Both the position numbers and the translations under genes were made by a program. The notes under the pieces were generated by a model. It was not told the origin of the DNA and did not search any database. It saw only the letters and a program-made list of their open reading frames with translations. Shown here in pieces: positions 8,261 to 16,177 of a stretch of DNA of 64,000 nt. This DNA is from Methanoculleus sp. 7T (GTDB taxonomy: Archaea > Halobacteriota > Methanomicrobia > Methanomicrobiales > Methanoculleaceae): assembly GCF_023195915.1 (NCBI RefSeq), contig NZ_JALPRP010000001.1:744001-808000 (forward strand), given 5' to 3'. The number at the start of each line of letters is the position of its first letter. Position 1 is the first letter of the stretch.

Positions 8261-9238
8261 TCACCGGAGGTCAAGCCTGAGGAATTTGGCATAGGCAAAG
8301 CCGAGGAAGAGGACCGGAACGAGGAGGAGGGCGACGATACTGGTCCAGAGGTGACTGAGGATCTCACCGGGATCCGGCTCCGCATCGAACGAGTACGCGT
8401 CCCGGTCACCGTCGGCGGGACCACGCATGAGCAGGTAGAGGTGAGGTTTGGTGATTGCCCGCATGGCCTCATCGTAGTTCCACTCCGGCGAGAAGAGTTC
8501 TGCCGCCTGGACGATACTCTCTCGCAGGTCGTGATGACGCTGGGACTCCTCCTTGTAGGCATACCAGATGTCCATATCCTTCTCGTCGATGATCTGCGGC
8601 ACTTCCGGGGTCTCGCCGACGACCAGATCGGCGACGGCGGTGCCGGCGGTCGGCACGGCGAGCGAGAGGAGGAAGAAGGCGGCGAGGGCGAAGAGGAGCG
8701 CCTCCCCGCTCCGGCGGGAGACCGCCGACATCGCGAGACCGATCCCGAAACACCCAAAGAGGTAGAGGAACGAGACCGCACCGAAGACGAGGATCAGCCA
8801 GAACTCCAGGAGGCGCGGCAGGTGGCCGGTCAGAAGGAGAAGACCAAGGGTGATCGCGAGGGAGAGGCCGGTCGCAAGCGCCAGCGTCATCGCCCCGCCG
8901 AGGACCTTGCCGGTGATGATCTCGTCCCGGAAGACCGGCCGGGCGAGGAGCACCTTCAAGGAGCCTTCCTCCCGCTCCCCGGAGATGAGGTCGAAGCCTG
9001 CGGCGATCCCGAGCACCGCACCGAACGTCGAGACGGTCGCCCCCATCCGCTGGAAGACGTCGAGGATCGTCGGCGGGATACCCAGGAAGGAGGAGCCTGA
9101 GGTGTAACTCCAGATGCCCTGCACCGCCCCGACGAACGCGACGATGAGGTAGATCCCGAAGATGAGGAGGAACTTTTTGCCCCGCAGGGTATCGGCGAAC
9201 TCCTTCTCGGCGATGGTGATGACGCGTTCGAATTCCAT
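8261..9238 (-). CDS. ABC-2 type (NosY-like) permease, paralogue 1
   Basis: A 325-residue integral membrane protein with about six spans. The N-terminal amphipathic segment FERVITIAEKEFADTLRGKK precedes the first span. A large external loop lies between spans 1 and 2, a central motif REEGSLKVLLARPVFRDEII is typical of COG1277/NosY permeases, and a long loop precedes the last span. It ends FAYAKFLRLDLR, shared with the three other paralogues in this block. The start follows the PepSY gene by nine bases with GGAGGAGAT directly before ATG, so the two are coupled. A cognate ABC ATPase gene would be expected nearby and is not found. Substrate unknown. Confidence 0.8.
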   Translation of the reverse strand: MEFERVITIAEKEFADTLRGKKFLLIFGIYLIVAFVGAVQGIWSYTSGSSFLGIPPTILDVFQRMGATVSTFGAVLGIAAGFDLISGEREEGSLKVLLARPVFRDEIITGKVLGGAMTLALATGLSLAITLGLLLLTGHLPRLLEFWLILVFGAVSFLYLFGCFGIGLAMSAVSRRSGEALLFALAAFFLLSLAVPTAGTAVADLVVGETPEVPQIIDEKDMDIWYAYKEESQRHHDLRESIVQAAELFSPEWNYDEAMRAITKPHLYLLMRGPADGDRDAYSFDAEPDPGEILSHLWTSIVALLLVPVLFLGFAYAKFLRLDLR

Positions 9239-9247
9239 ATCTCCTCC

Positions 9248-10216
9248 TCAGGCAGTGTCGCGGCGGTAGTTGCAGGAGAGAACCGTCCCGTTCCGGGCAT
9301 CGACGAAGGCGATATCGGTTCTTGGAGAGTCCAGCGACCGGTAGTAGTCGTCGTCGAACGGGATCTGCCACGCGAGCGGGACCTCGTCTGTCGCCGGGAC
9401 CAGGTTTTCGGCCCAGACGAGCGTCGCGGAGCGGAAGGTAAGGCCGGCGAGTTCTCCATACGTCTCCCGAAGGTATGCCGCTGCTCCCGCCTCCGCCTCC
9501 TCGGCGGTTATTGCGGGTTCGGTATCGCCCTTACATCGCGCTGCATCGAGGTCCCGGAACCGGTCGTACCGGCGGACCTCTCCGGTGACCGAATCGACGT
9601 CGACCCAGCAGCCGTCCCGGGCGCAGGGGATGTTCCGAACGATACGAGGAGATTTGACGGCATAAAACCCGGCCACTGTCTCGCCGGTCCGCTCGTTCGT
9701 GTATGGACTGTAGTACTTCCCGACCACAGCGGCAAGGTCGGCGGTCTCGCCACGGTCGGCGAGTAATTCCTCTGCGATCACACATGCCTCAGCCATCGTA
9801 ATGACCGGGTTGATCGGTCGGCCCGCCAGGTTCGGAACGTGGATAGCAAAACCGGTGACCTCCCCGGTCCGGGCGTCGACCCAGACCTGGGCCTGCCTCG
9901 TGACGCTGCTGTCTGAGACATCAAAGAGACGACGCTCTCCCTGACCGTCCTGAATATGTTCGAGCCTGACCTTTGCGGTTTCCGTCCGGATGATCTCCGG
10001 AAGAGCGGCGGCGGCGATCGTCTTCGCTTCCGCCTCGGTGATGTTGTCGTCGGGCGCTGGCGTTTCAATGGCGGGTGTCGGGGTTTCCGGGGCTGGGGTG
10101 ACTTCCGGCCCCGCGGGCGACGGGGTTTCGGCGGGCACGGCAAACCGGATGCCCGCGACGATGAGAATACCGATTATGCAGAGGATAACAAGAATACCTG
10201 CGAGTTTTTTGGACAT
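9248..10216 (-). CDS. Exported protein with PepSY/YcdB-like repeats
   Basis: A 322-residue protein with an N-terminal anchor (LAGILVILCIIGILIVAG) and a Pro/Thr-rich linker of about 35 residues. The body contains at least three PepSY-like units, recognisable by WVDARTGEVTGF, VDVDSVTGEVRRYD and FVDARNGTVLS. PepSY domains often regulate peptidases or bind at the cell surface. The protein probably sits outside the membrane, held by its N-terminal helix. It is coupled to the downstream permease and follows leader-repeat copy 2. A role as the substrate-binding or accessory partner of the permease is inferred from the pairing. Confidence 0.7.
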   Translation of the reverse strand: MSKKLAGILVILCIIGILIVAGIRFAVPAETPSPAGPEVTPAPETPTPAIETPAPDDNITEAEAKTIAAAALPEIIRTETAKVRLEHIQDGQGERRLFDVSDSSVTRQAQVWVDARTGEVTGFAIHVPNLAGRPINPVITMAEACVIAEELLADRGETADLAAVVGKYYSPYTNERTGETVAGFYAVKSPRIVRNIPCARDGCWVDVDSVTGEVRRYDRFRDLDAARCKGDTEPAITAEEAEAGAAAYLRETYGELAGLTFRSATLVWAENLVPATDEVPLAWQIPFDDDYYRSLDSPRTDIAFVDARNGTVLSCNYRRDTA

Positions 10217-10283
10217 GGTGTTGCTCCTAGGAGATCATACGGCATCCCCGAAGGGCCACCATGACAGTTCTCTCATGCGAGCG

Positions 10284-10668
10284 TCAACAACCCTATGCCC
10301 TCGGGCACGCTGTGGGGGCTGGTGCACGACGCCAATCAAGACGCCCGGCCCCCACGGATACCGTTTGCGGTATCACCGATTGAGGCGTCAGCGTACCTCT
10401 CTATAACGTTTCTGTGTATCGCGTTGAACTGTCATCGCGGCTCCGGCTCGCCGAATCCCCCGATCTACAGCGATCGGTTTGATTCATGAGTGAAATTGCC
10501 GATCTCCAGTCGAAATTGACCTCAACTGCCATCTCGCGGGTTTGAGAACATAATCCAACTTGAAACCCCCATATGTTCCGCAGATATCGAAACCCAGCGA
10601 TCTCGTTGGTCTGCATCCGGTTCGGCCCCTCGACCGGAGCGAAATGCGCGCAGGGGAGCGCCCCCTGC
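10284..10668 (-). repeat. Leader repeat, copy 2
   Basis: A non-coding segment of about 385 bases between the permease stop (10670) and the PepSY gene start (10216). It aligns by eye along its length with the segment at 12.8-13.2 kb. Landmarks are a GC-rich inverted repeat (10308-10355), the perfect hairpin GATACCGTTTGCGGTATC (10357-10374), CGATTGAGGCGTC, AACGTTTCTGTG near 10405, and GATCTCCAGTCGAAATTGACC near 10502. The end abutting the permease is a hairpin, GCAGGGG-agcgc-CCCCTGC. As it precedes an exported-protein gene it probably carries a promoter and a structured leader, and it also carries the terminator of the gene before. Confidence 0.75.
10650..10668 (-). terminator. Hairpin directly after permease stop
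   Basis: The 7-bp stem GCAGGGG/CCCCTGC with a five-base loop begins two bases after the TGA of the permease at 10670. The same hairpin occurs in the same place after the permease at 13177. No long T run follows, so its action as a terminator is inferred from position and conservation. Confidence 0.45.
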
Positions 10669-10669
10669 A

Positions 10670-11635
10670 TCACCGGATATCCATCCGCAGGAACCTCGTA
10701 TACGCGATGGCGAAGAAGACGACGGGGTAGATGGTCAGGGCCGCAACGCTCGACCATATCTCGCCGAGCGTATCTTCCAAAGTCGTTCCCTGATAGTTGT
10801 GAACCCCATGGATGAGAGTGTTGATCGCCATCTGCGGTGAGAGGAGGTTGACGATGCTCTCGATCATCCTTGTCTGCTCGAGATACGCCGTAATATCAGC
10901 TTGGTACCCCTCCGATCTGGTATCCCCTCCGTATGCGGCGGGGTCGGGCTTCTCCATCATGAACGCCGTGCCGATATTCGCGGTGACGAAGGGAATCAGG
11001 AACGTGAGGAGGATGAAGACGACCAGCGCGAGGAGCAGGGCGCTGCCGCCCTCCCGGCAGAGGGTGGAGAAGGCAAGGGCGATGGAGAAGAACGTCACGA
11101 GGAAGAGGAGGGTGACCCCGGCATAGGTCAGGATCATCCAGAGATCGTCCAAGGAGGGCACGATCGAGAAGACGAGGAGATAGGCGGTGGAGAGGGCGAG
11201 CACGCTCCCGACGACGAGGACCAGCAGCGCCACGCCCCCGAGCGCTTTGCCGTTGATGATCTCGTCCCGATAGACCGGGTGGGAGAGCAGGCTTTTGAGC
11301 GACCGGGACTCCTTCTCCTTCGAGACCAGATCGAACCCGAGGGCCAGAGCGAGTATGCCCCCATAGGAGACCAGTGTGAGAAACATCGAGGAGTAAATCC
11401 CCTCGACCGGCGGTGCGACGGAGGGCATCATTCGTTCCGGTCCGCCGTCCGCCGTCTCCATTGCGATCAGATCTTCGGTATACCTTGTCAGGTCTCTCTG
11501 GTAACTCTCGATCCCGCCGTACGTCCCCACTAGGGCGATGCTCAGGAACAAGGCGAGAACCACCAAGTACCGCCAGCCCGTGACATGGTCGGCAAGCTCT
11601 TTTTGGGCCACTATGAAGACGCGTTCCGCCGTCAT
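10670..11635 (-). CDS. ABC-2 type (NosY-like) permease, paralogue 2
   Basis: A 321-residue membrane protein that starts MTAERVFIVAQKELADHVTG, which is nearly the same opening as the paralogues at 13.2 and 14.4 kb. It carries the family motif KEKESRSLKSLLSHPVYRDE before span 3. About six spans and a long external loop after span 1 are seen, and it ends IAYTRFLRMDIR. A strong GGAGG site lies before the ATG. It follows the two small exported-protein genes at 12.7 and 12.2 kb in the same direction. There is no ATP-binding subunit in this module. The substrate is not predictable from sequence. Confidence 0.8.
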   Translation of the reverse strand: MTAERVFIVAQKELADHVTGWRYLVVLALFLSIALVGTYGGIESYQRDLTRYTEDLIAMETADGGPERMMPSVAPPVEGIYSSMFLTLVSYGGILALALGFDLVSKEKESRSLKSLLSHPVYRDEIINGKALGGVALLVLVVGSVLALSTAYLLVFSIVPSLDDLWMILTYAGVTLLFLVTFFSIALAFSTLCREGGSALLLALVVFILLTFLIPFVTANIGTAFMMEKPDPAAYGGDTRSEGYQADITAYLEQTRMIESIVNLLSPQMAINTLIHGVHNYQGTTLEDTLGEIWSSVAALTIYPVVFFAIAYTRFLRMDIR

Positions 11636-11714
11636 GCGATCCTCCGGAGCGTCTGGTTCGTCCCGAACAAGCCTGCGTTAGGGGCCGGTGTATGCGTCGG
11701 TGTCATTGTTCATC

Positions 11715-12179
11715 CTACCGAATGCTCGTCGCAGAGATCTGAAATTCACCCTCCCCCGTCTCCTCTGCGGCGAAAGAGACGGACAGGGTCTTTGTACCAC
11801 CCCGGTCCAGGGTGACGGATTCGCTGTACGGCCTGCCTGCGGCATCGCGGACGGTCAGGGTGAACGAGGCTCGGGCGGGCGCGAAAAGACCATAGTTTCG
11901 GTTGGTGCAGGTCACCGTGAACGTGTTCCAGCCGAGCCCGGTCATGACATCCGCATTGGGGGAAGCAACAGTCTCGTTGAGGTCCGAATCGATCCAGGCC
12001 CGGCCCAGCGGATGGGTGCCGGTGGTGGCGTTCTCGCAGAAGACTATACGCCCGTTTGCGGCGTCTATAACGTGCACCTCTCTATCTGGCCAGAACAGGG
12101 TAGCCGCCATACAGACCACCGCGATGAGAAGGACTGCTGGGACCACGACTCCGGCCCACTTCCTTAGTTCAGTCTTCAT
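11715..12179 (-). CDS. Membrane-anchored exported protein, paralogue of the 12.25-kb gene
   Basis: A 154-residue protein with an uncleaved-looking N-terminal helix (VVVPAVLLIAVVCMAATLFW) and a small external domain. The segment GWNTFTVTCTNRNYGL, the later FTLTVRDAAG, and a C-terminal KTLSVSFAAE match the neighbouring protein at 12252-12722 (WNTFTVNCQNENDGL, FELTVWDARG, KTLSVSFDSQ), so the two arose by duplication. The domain is predicted all-beta with two cysteines. A GAGGT site precedes the ATG. The gene lies between its paralogue and permease 2 in a presumed operon. Function unknown. Confidence 0.7.
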   Translation of the reverse strand: MKTELRKWAGVVVPAVLLIAVVCMAATLFWPDREVHVIDAANGRIVFCENATTGTHPLGRAWIDSDLNETVASPNADVMTGLGWNTFTVTCTNRNYGLFAPARASFTLTVRDAAGRPYSESVTLDRGGTKTLSVSFAAEETGEGEFQISATSIR

Positions 12180-12251
12180 GGAGTACCTCTGCGACAGTCA
12201 TATGGGATAGGAGAAAAGGTGCCCCCACAGAGGGGATGCACCTTATTTGAC

Positions 12252-12722
12252 TTAGATAAAGTCAAGGTCTCCAGTGTACTTGGCCTCATCCTTTATGGTG
12301 CCCATCCAATCAGTTTGGCAGTAGAGTTCATACTGCGCATCTCCTGTACCTTGGGAGTCAAAAGAAACTGAGAGGGTCTTCGATCCTGCTACACTGGTAT
12401 CCCACACGTCAGTATACTTCCCTCCGCGGGCATCCCAGACCGTCAACTCGAAGTAGGCTCCCTGACCGTCACCCAAGCCATCATTCTCATTCTGGCAATT
12501 CACCGTGAACGTATTCCATCCTGCTGGTACCTGAACAGAGCCTGTGTCTACACCAGATATCCACACGGAGTCTGTCTCACCATCGGCATGCATATCCCCA
12601 AGATCCTCTGTTGCAAGGGGCGTCACGGTCGATTCCGCACTCACCGTCGGCACGATGACCGCGCCGACGAGTAGCAGCGCCACAAACAGGGCGCCGATTC
12701 CGGAAAGAAATTTTGGTTTCAT
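12252..12722 (-). CDS. Secreted small protein, paralogue of the 11.7-kb gene
   Basis: A 156-residue protein from the ATG at 12722, which opens a signal peptide (KFLSGIGALFVALLLVGAVIV) with cleavage near VSAES. A GAGGTG site lies just before this ATG, and a longer frame upstream starts inside the leader repeat and was rejected. The mature part carries the WNTFTV...FELTVWDA...KTLSVSF pattern shared with the next gene, plus a distinct acidic C-terminal tail ending GDLDFI. It is the first gene after leader-repeat copy 3. It is probably released or attached at the cell surface, and its link with permease 2 is contextual. Confidence 0.7.
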   Translation of the reverse strand: MKPKFLSGIGALFVALLLVGAVIVPTVSAESTVTPLATEDLGDMHADGETDSVWISGVDTGSVQVPAGWNTFTVNCQNENDGLGDGQGAYFELTVWDARGGKYTDVWDTSVAGSKTLSVSFDSQGTGDAQYELYCQTDWMGTIKDEAKYTGDLDFI

Positions 12723-12775
12723 GGTTCCACACCTCGATGCGTGCTCCGGGAGGCCGTAGAGCCGCAACGGCTATC

Positions 12776-13175
12776 CCCGATGGGAGCCAACAGCCCTATT
12801 GCCCTCCGGGCACGCGGTGGGGGCCGGGATCCGACGTCACTCAGGGTTCCCGGCCCCCGCGGGATACCGTTTGCGGTATCACCGATTGAGGCGTCGGCGT
12901 TCCTCCCCATAACGTTTCTGTGCATTCCCTTGAACTGTCACCGCGGTTTCAGCCCACTGAATCCCCCAATCTAATGCGATCGGTTCGATTCATGAGTGAA
13001 ATTGCCGATCTCCAGTCGAAATTGACCTTAATCGTCATCTCGCGGGTTTGAGGGCACACCCCGGACGAGGACCCCATACGTTCCACGGATATCAAAATCC
13101 GGTGATATCGCTGGCCTGCTTACGGTTCGGCCCCTCGACAGGGGGAAAGTGCGCGTGCAGGGGAGCGCCCCCTGC
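12776..13175 (-). repeat. Leader repeat, copy 3 (most complete)
   Basis: A non-coding segment between the permease stop at 13177 and the exported-protein start at 12722. Moving away from the gene it contains a stretch GCAACGGCTATCCCCGATGG, also present in copy 4. Next comes a long GC-rich inverted repeat GTGGGGGCCGGGA/TCCCGGCCCCCGC (about 12810-12862), and a perfect hairpin GATACCGTTTGCGGTATC at 12863-12880. AACGTTTCTGTGCATTCCCT (from 12911) and GATCTCCAGTCGAAATTGACC (near 13008) follow, and a GCAGGGG/CCCCTGC hairpin lies at 13157-13175. The arrangement suggests promoter sequences distal to the gene and two folded elements in the transcribed leader. Confidence 0.75.
13157..13175 (-). terminator. 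Hairpin directly after permease stop
   Basis: This is the same GCAGGGG-agcgc-CCCCTGC hairpin as at 10650-10668, starting two bases after the permease TGA. Conservation of hairpin and position after two paralogous permeases supports an end-of-transcript or 3'-protecting role. Confidence 0.45.
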
Positions 13176-13176
13176 G

Positions 13177-14190
13177 TCACCGGATATCCATCCGCATGAA
13201 CTTCCCATACGCGGCAGCGAAGAAGACCGACGGGAAGACGACCAACGCCGCGAGACTTCCCCAGATCCGGCTTGCTGCACCTTCGGGTGTATCCAAAGGA
13301 TCGACAATCGTATGGACGACGGCATTGTAATTCATCATCGGTGAGAAGAGGTTGACCGTATCGGTGACGAACTGCTTCTTGTTCTGGTATGTTTTCATCT
13401 CCGCGTCGTACCGGTCGCACTCTTCCTCGTACGCTTTCAGCACTGCTACGTCACCTGAGATATGGGTCCTCCCGTCAGCGTCCGTCCAAGCCGGCATTTC
13501 CGGTCTCTGCGGCGGGTCGCCCGCGACCATGCCCCCGAGGACCATCCCGAACATCGGCAGCACGTAGGCGAGGGCAAAGAAGAGTGCCAGACCATAGACC
13601 ATCGCGTGCCCGCTCTCTTTTGTGACGACCGAGAGAGCAAGAGCGAGGGCGAAGAACGCCAGCAGGTACATGAATGAAGCAAGTCCGAGGAACCCGATGC
13701 CAGCGACCTCGTCCGCAGTCGGCACGATCGAGCAGACGAGGAGCACGGCGAGGGTGATGGCAAACGCGATAACAAGCGCAACCCCAAGAGCCGCAGCCCC
13801 GCCGAGCGCTTTGCCGTTGATGATCTCGTCCCGGAAGATCGGGTGGGCGAGGAGCGTCTTTAACGACCGAGTCTCCTTCTCCTTTGATATCAAGTCAAAC
13901 CCGGTCGCGATCGCGAGCATTCCTCCGAACGCTACTAGGGAACTGACCAGTTGCATGAAGATGAGGAGGATCGACGGCCGGTCGGGCATCATGCCGGGTC
14001 CGGTGGAGTCCCCTGCTGCCTGCAGTTGCTGGTTATACGACTCGAGGTTCTGGTTGTACTGGTCGATCCCCTGGTGCATGCCGAGCAGGGCAAACATCAG
14101 GAGCAATGCAAGGATCACCAGGAATTTCCGGCTGGTGAGGTGGTCGGTAAACTCCTTCCCGGCCACGGTGAAGATTCGTTCTGCTGTCAT
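13177..14190 (-). CDS. ABC-2 type (NosY-like) permease, paralogue 3
   Basis: A 337-residue membrane protein that opens MTAERIFTVAGKEFTDHLTS and has the motif KEKETRSLKTLLAHPIFRDE. About six spans are separated by a Gln/Tyr-rich external loop after span 1 (IDQYNQNLESYNQQLQ) and a charged loop before the last span. It ends AAYGKFMRMDIR. It follows a 43-codon peptide gene by 26 bases and precedes leader-repeat copy 3. No ATPase partner is present. The large external loops are more variable than the spans among the four paralogues, which would suit recognition of different partners. Confidence 0.8.
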   Translation of the reverse strand: MTAERIFTVAGKEFTDHLTSRKFLVILALLLMFALLGMHQGIDQYNQNLESYNQQLQAAGDSTGPGMMPDRPSILLIFMQLVSSLVAFGGMLAIATGFDLISKEKETRSLKTLLAHPIFRDEIINGKALGGAAALGVALVIAFAITLAVLLVCSIVPTADEVAGIGFLGLASFMYLLAFFALALALSVVTKESGHAMVYGLALFFALAYVLPMFGMVLGGMVAGDPPQRPEMPAWTDADGRTHISGDVAVLKAYEEECDRYDAEMKTYQNKKQFVTDTVNLFSPMMNYNAVVHTIVDPLDTPEGAASRIWGSLAALVVFPSVFFAAAYGKFMRMDIR

Positions 14191-14216
14191 GAATCCACTC
14201 TGTTATCCTCATTGAT

Positions 14217-14348
14217 CTAGAGCGAGCCCCCGCCAATGGTCACGGCACACAACTCGTTCTCCACGCTGACCGGTTTCACTGCCATACAGACAAGGAGCAG
14301 ACCGACGAGAGCGGCGGCGCATGCTCCGAACATTTTCGTCTGTTTCAT
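14217..14348 (-). CDS. 43-residue signal-peptide-like small protein
   Basis: A short gene between permeases 4 and 3. The start ATG at 14348 is preceded by a good GAGGTG site. It encodes MKQTKMFGACAAALVGLLLV, then CMAVKP and a mature part of about 18 residues ending TIGGGSL before TAG. The charged head and hydrophobic core are those of a signal peptide. It occupies the position held by larger exported proteins in the other modules, so it is either a real exported peptide or the remains of a truncated one. The clean ribosome-binding site argues that it is translated. Confidence 0.55.
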   Translation of the reverse strand: MKQTKMFGACAAALVGLLLVCMAVKPVSVENELCAVTIGGGSL

Positions 14349-14438
14349 GATGGTTTCACCTCATCTTCACGGAATCCCAGCAGTCCGGGCGGGGAACCGG
14401 GAAGAGGATGCACTTCTCCGTGCCGCCGCTCCCCGCCC

Positions 14439-15506
14439 TCACCGAATGTCCATCCGCATGAACACCCCGTACGCGGCGGCGAAGAAGACCGACGGGAAGA
14501 CGATCAGACCCACGATGCCCGCCCAGACACTGCCGAGGGATTCCGGAAGCGATCGCTCTTGGGGTGCAGAAATGACATCGGCCACAGTCTGGTAACTCTT
14601 CTGCGGCGAGAGAAGCGTGACCACATTGGTGACGAGTCTTTTCTTCTCGGTATACGCCGCCAGTACCTCTTGGTAGTCCCTCAGCGCTTCGTTCCACGCA
14701 GGAGCCTGCTGTCGGGAATCGGCACGGTGAACGGACGACTCACCGGTGGAGGATGAGACGTAGACCACGTCCACTGCGACCTCCTGAGGCGACTCGGGGC
14801 GTTGCGGCGGATCGCCTGCGACGACACCGCCAGCCAGCGCCCCGAGCACCGGGAGGAGCGATGAAGCGATGAAGAAGAACACCAGGGTGTAGATCAGTGC
14901 GTTGCCGCTCTCCCGGGTGACCGCCGAGGTCGCTAGAGCGACGGTAAACCAGGCGATCAGGAAGAAGAGCGAAACCACCCCAAAGATCAGGATAGCGACG
15001 ACCTCGCCCCCCGTTGGGACGATCGAGAGCACGAGGAGGACAGCGGTGATGAGGGCAAGGGCAAGCCCCACGACGACGCCCAGGGCGGCGACGCCCCCGA
15101 GCGCTTTGCCGACGATGACCTCGTCGCGGTAGACCGGGTGTGAAAGGAGCAACCTTAACGACCGGGTCTCTTTCTCGCGGGTGACCAGGTCGAACCCGGC
15201 TGCAATGGCAAGCAGTGCGCCGAGCGTCGCCGTGACTCCGATCATAGAACTGAATATGTACAGGATCGAGGGCTTGCCCGGCATCTCAAGCCACCAAGCC
15301 CCGAGTTCCTGCAGGTCCCGGTACTCGTCCGCCGCCTGCATCGCTTTGTTGTACGAAGCCAGGGCGTCATCGTAGCGCTCGATCCCTTGGGCCATACCAA
15401 TCATGGCGATAATGAGGTACAGGACAAAGATCAGGAGAAACCGCCGGCTCGTGAAGAGATCGGAGAACTCTTTTGCGGCGACAATGAGGCTGCGTTCTGC
15501 GGTCAT
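14439..15506 (-). CDS. ABC-2 type (NosY-like) permease, paralogue 4
   Basis: A 355-residue membrane protein, the longest of the four. It opens MTAERSLIVAAKEFSDLFTS, has the family motif REKETRSLRLLLSHPVYRDE, and ends AAYGVFMRMDIR. Six spans are apparent. The external loop before the final span is longer than in the others and polar (VYVSSSTGESSVHRAD). It follows the exported protein at 15609-16127 and precedes the 43-residue peptide gene. The same family includes permeases for copper-site assembly and for bacteriocin self-protection, and neither use can be assigned here. Confidence 0.8.
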   Translation of the reverse strand: MTAERSLIVAAKEFSDLFTSRRFLLIFVLYLIIAMIGMAQGIERYDDALASYNKAMQAADEYRDLQELGAWWLEMPGKPSILYIFSSMIGVTATLGALLAIAAGFDLVTREKETRSLRLLLSHPVYRDEVIVGKALGGVAALGVVVGLALALITAVLLVLSIVPTGGEVVAILIFGVVSLFFLIAWFTVALATSAVTRESGNALIYTLVFFFIASSLLPVLGALAGGVVAGDPPQRPESPQEVAVDVVYVSSSTGESSVHRADSRQQAPAWNEALRDYQEVLAAYTEKKRLVTNVVTLLSPQKSYQTVADVISAPQERSLPESLGSVWAGIVGLIVFPSVFFAAAYGVFMRMDIR

Positions 15507-15608
15507 GGGATGTTTTCTCTCTGGTTTCCGGTCCTGACGCTAGATCTCCCCAGGTCGATCGGTAACCCAGTCAAGAACAAAGGGTGCCGTTTACGGCACC
15601 CGAGATCG

Positions 15609-16127
15609 TTATGTTTGCAGTTTAGTTGTTCCATCAAACCAGGTATTTCCGGCAAGACTGATCTTCTCGACGACAACCCGATAGATATCGCCTTCCTGGA
15701 GACGCTGGTCGTACCGCACGTGACGCTCACCGTTCTCGGTGAACGGGAGCCATGGCCCATCGTCCTGTGCGAGGACGCGGTTGTTGCTGTCGACCAGTTT
15801 CAGCCGCAGGTCACTCCATTTACCATCGACCTGGTAGAACTTCATGTCGACTTGAATGGAGTTGTAGACGCCGGAGGGCACCGCAAACTGAAAGGTCCGA
15901 CTGGGCTGCGATTCAGTGATGGTACTCCCAAAGGGGAATGTAGCGACATCCTGTACGCCAATATCTCCTGAAATCTCCCCAGAAAGTACATCAACGTCCG
16001 TGACATCACCCACATCTGATGATGCTGGCTGGATGCATACGGCCAGTTCGGCCACTTCTTCCGCCGAAACTCCCCCAAAGCAGAGCAAGACAAGGAGTGT
16101 GGCTATGCCAATCTGCAATAGTTTCAT
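15609..16127 (-). CDS. Secreted protein of unknown function
   Basis: About 172 residues from the ATG at 16127, chosen because GAGGTG lies six to seven bases upstream and it opens a signal peptide (KLLQIGIATLLVLLCFGG) with cleavage near VSAEE. The mature domain is predicted all-beta and contains FQFAVPSGVYNSIQVDMKFY and LRLKLVDSNNRVLAQDDG, similar in style to PPC domains and to the exported protein at 7.4 kb. It is the first gene after leader-repeat copy 4 and is followed 102 bases later by permease 4. Function unknown. Confidence 0.65.
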   Translation of the reverse strand: MKLLQIGIATLLVLLCFGGVSAEEVAELAVCIQPASSDVGDVTDVDVLSGEISGDIGVQDVATFPFGSTITESQPSRTFQFAVPSGVYNSIQVDMKFYQVDGKWSDLRLKLVDSNNRVLAQDDGPWLPFTENGERHVRYDQRLQEGDIYRVVVEKISLAGNTWFDGTTKLQT

Positions 16128-16177
16128 GTTTTTCACCTCATTCATGCGTACCCTAGGAGGCCGTGGAACCGCAACGG

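Noticed and set aside
8159-9100. Plus-strand frame of 313 codons opposite permease 1
   Set aside because: Extremely rich in Glu and Arg from the antisense of a membrane protein gene. No start context and no similarity to known families.
12722-12767. Upstream in-frame extension of the exported protein at 12252
   Set aside because: It extends into the leader repeat, would destroy the signal peptide and lacks a ribosome-binding site, while GAGGTG precedes the ATG at 12722.
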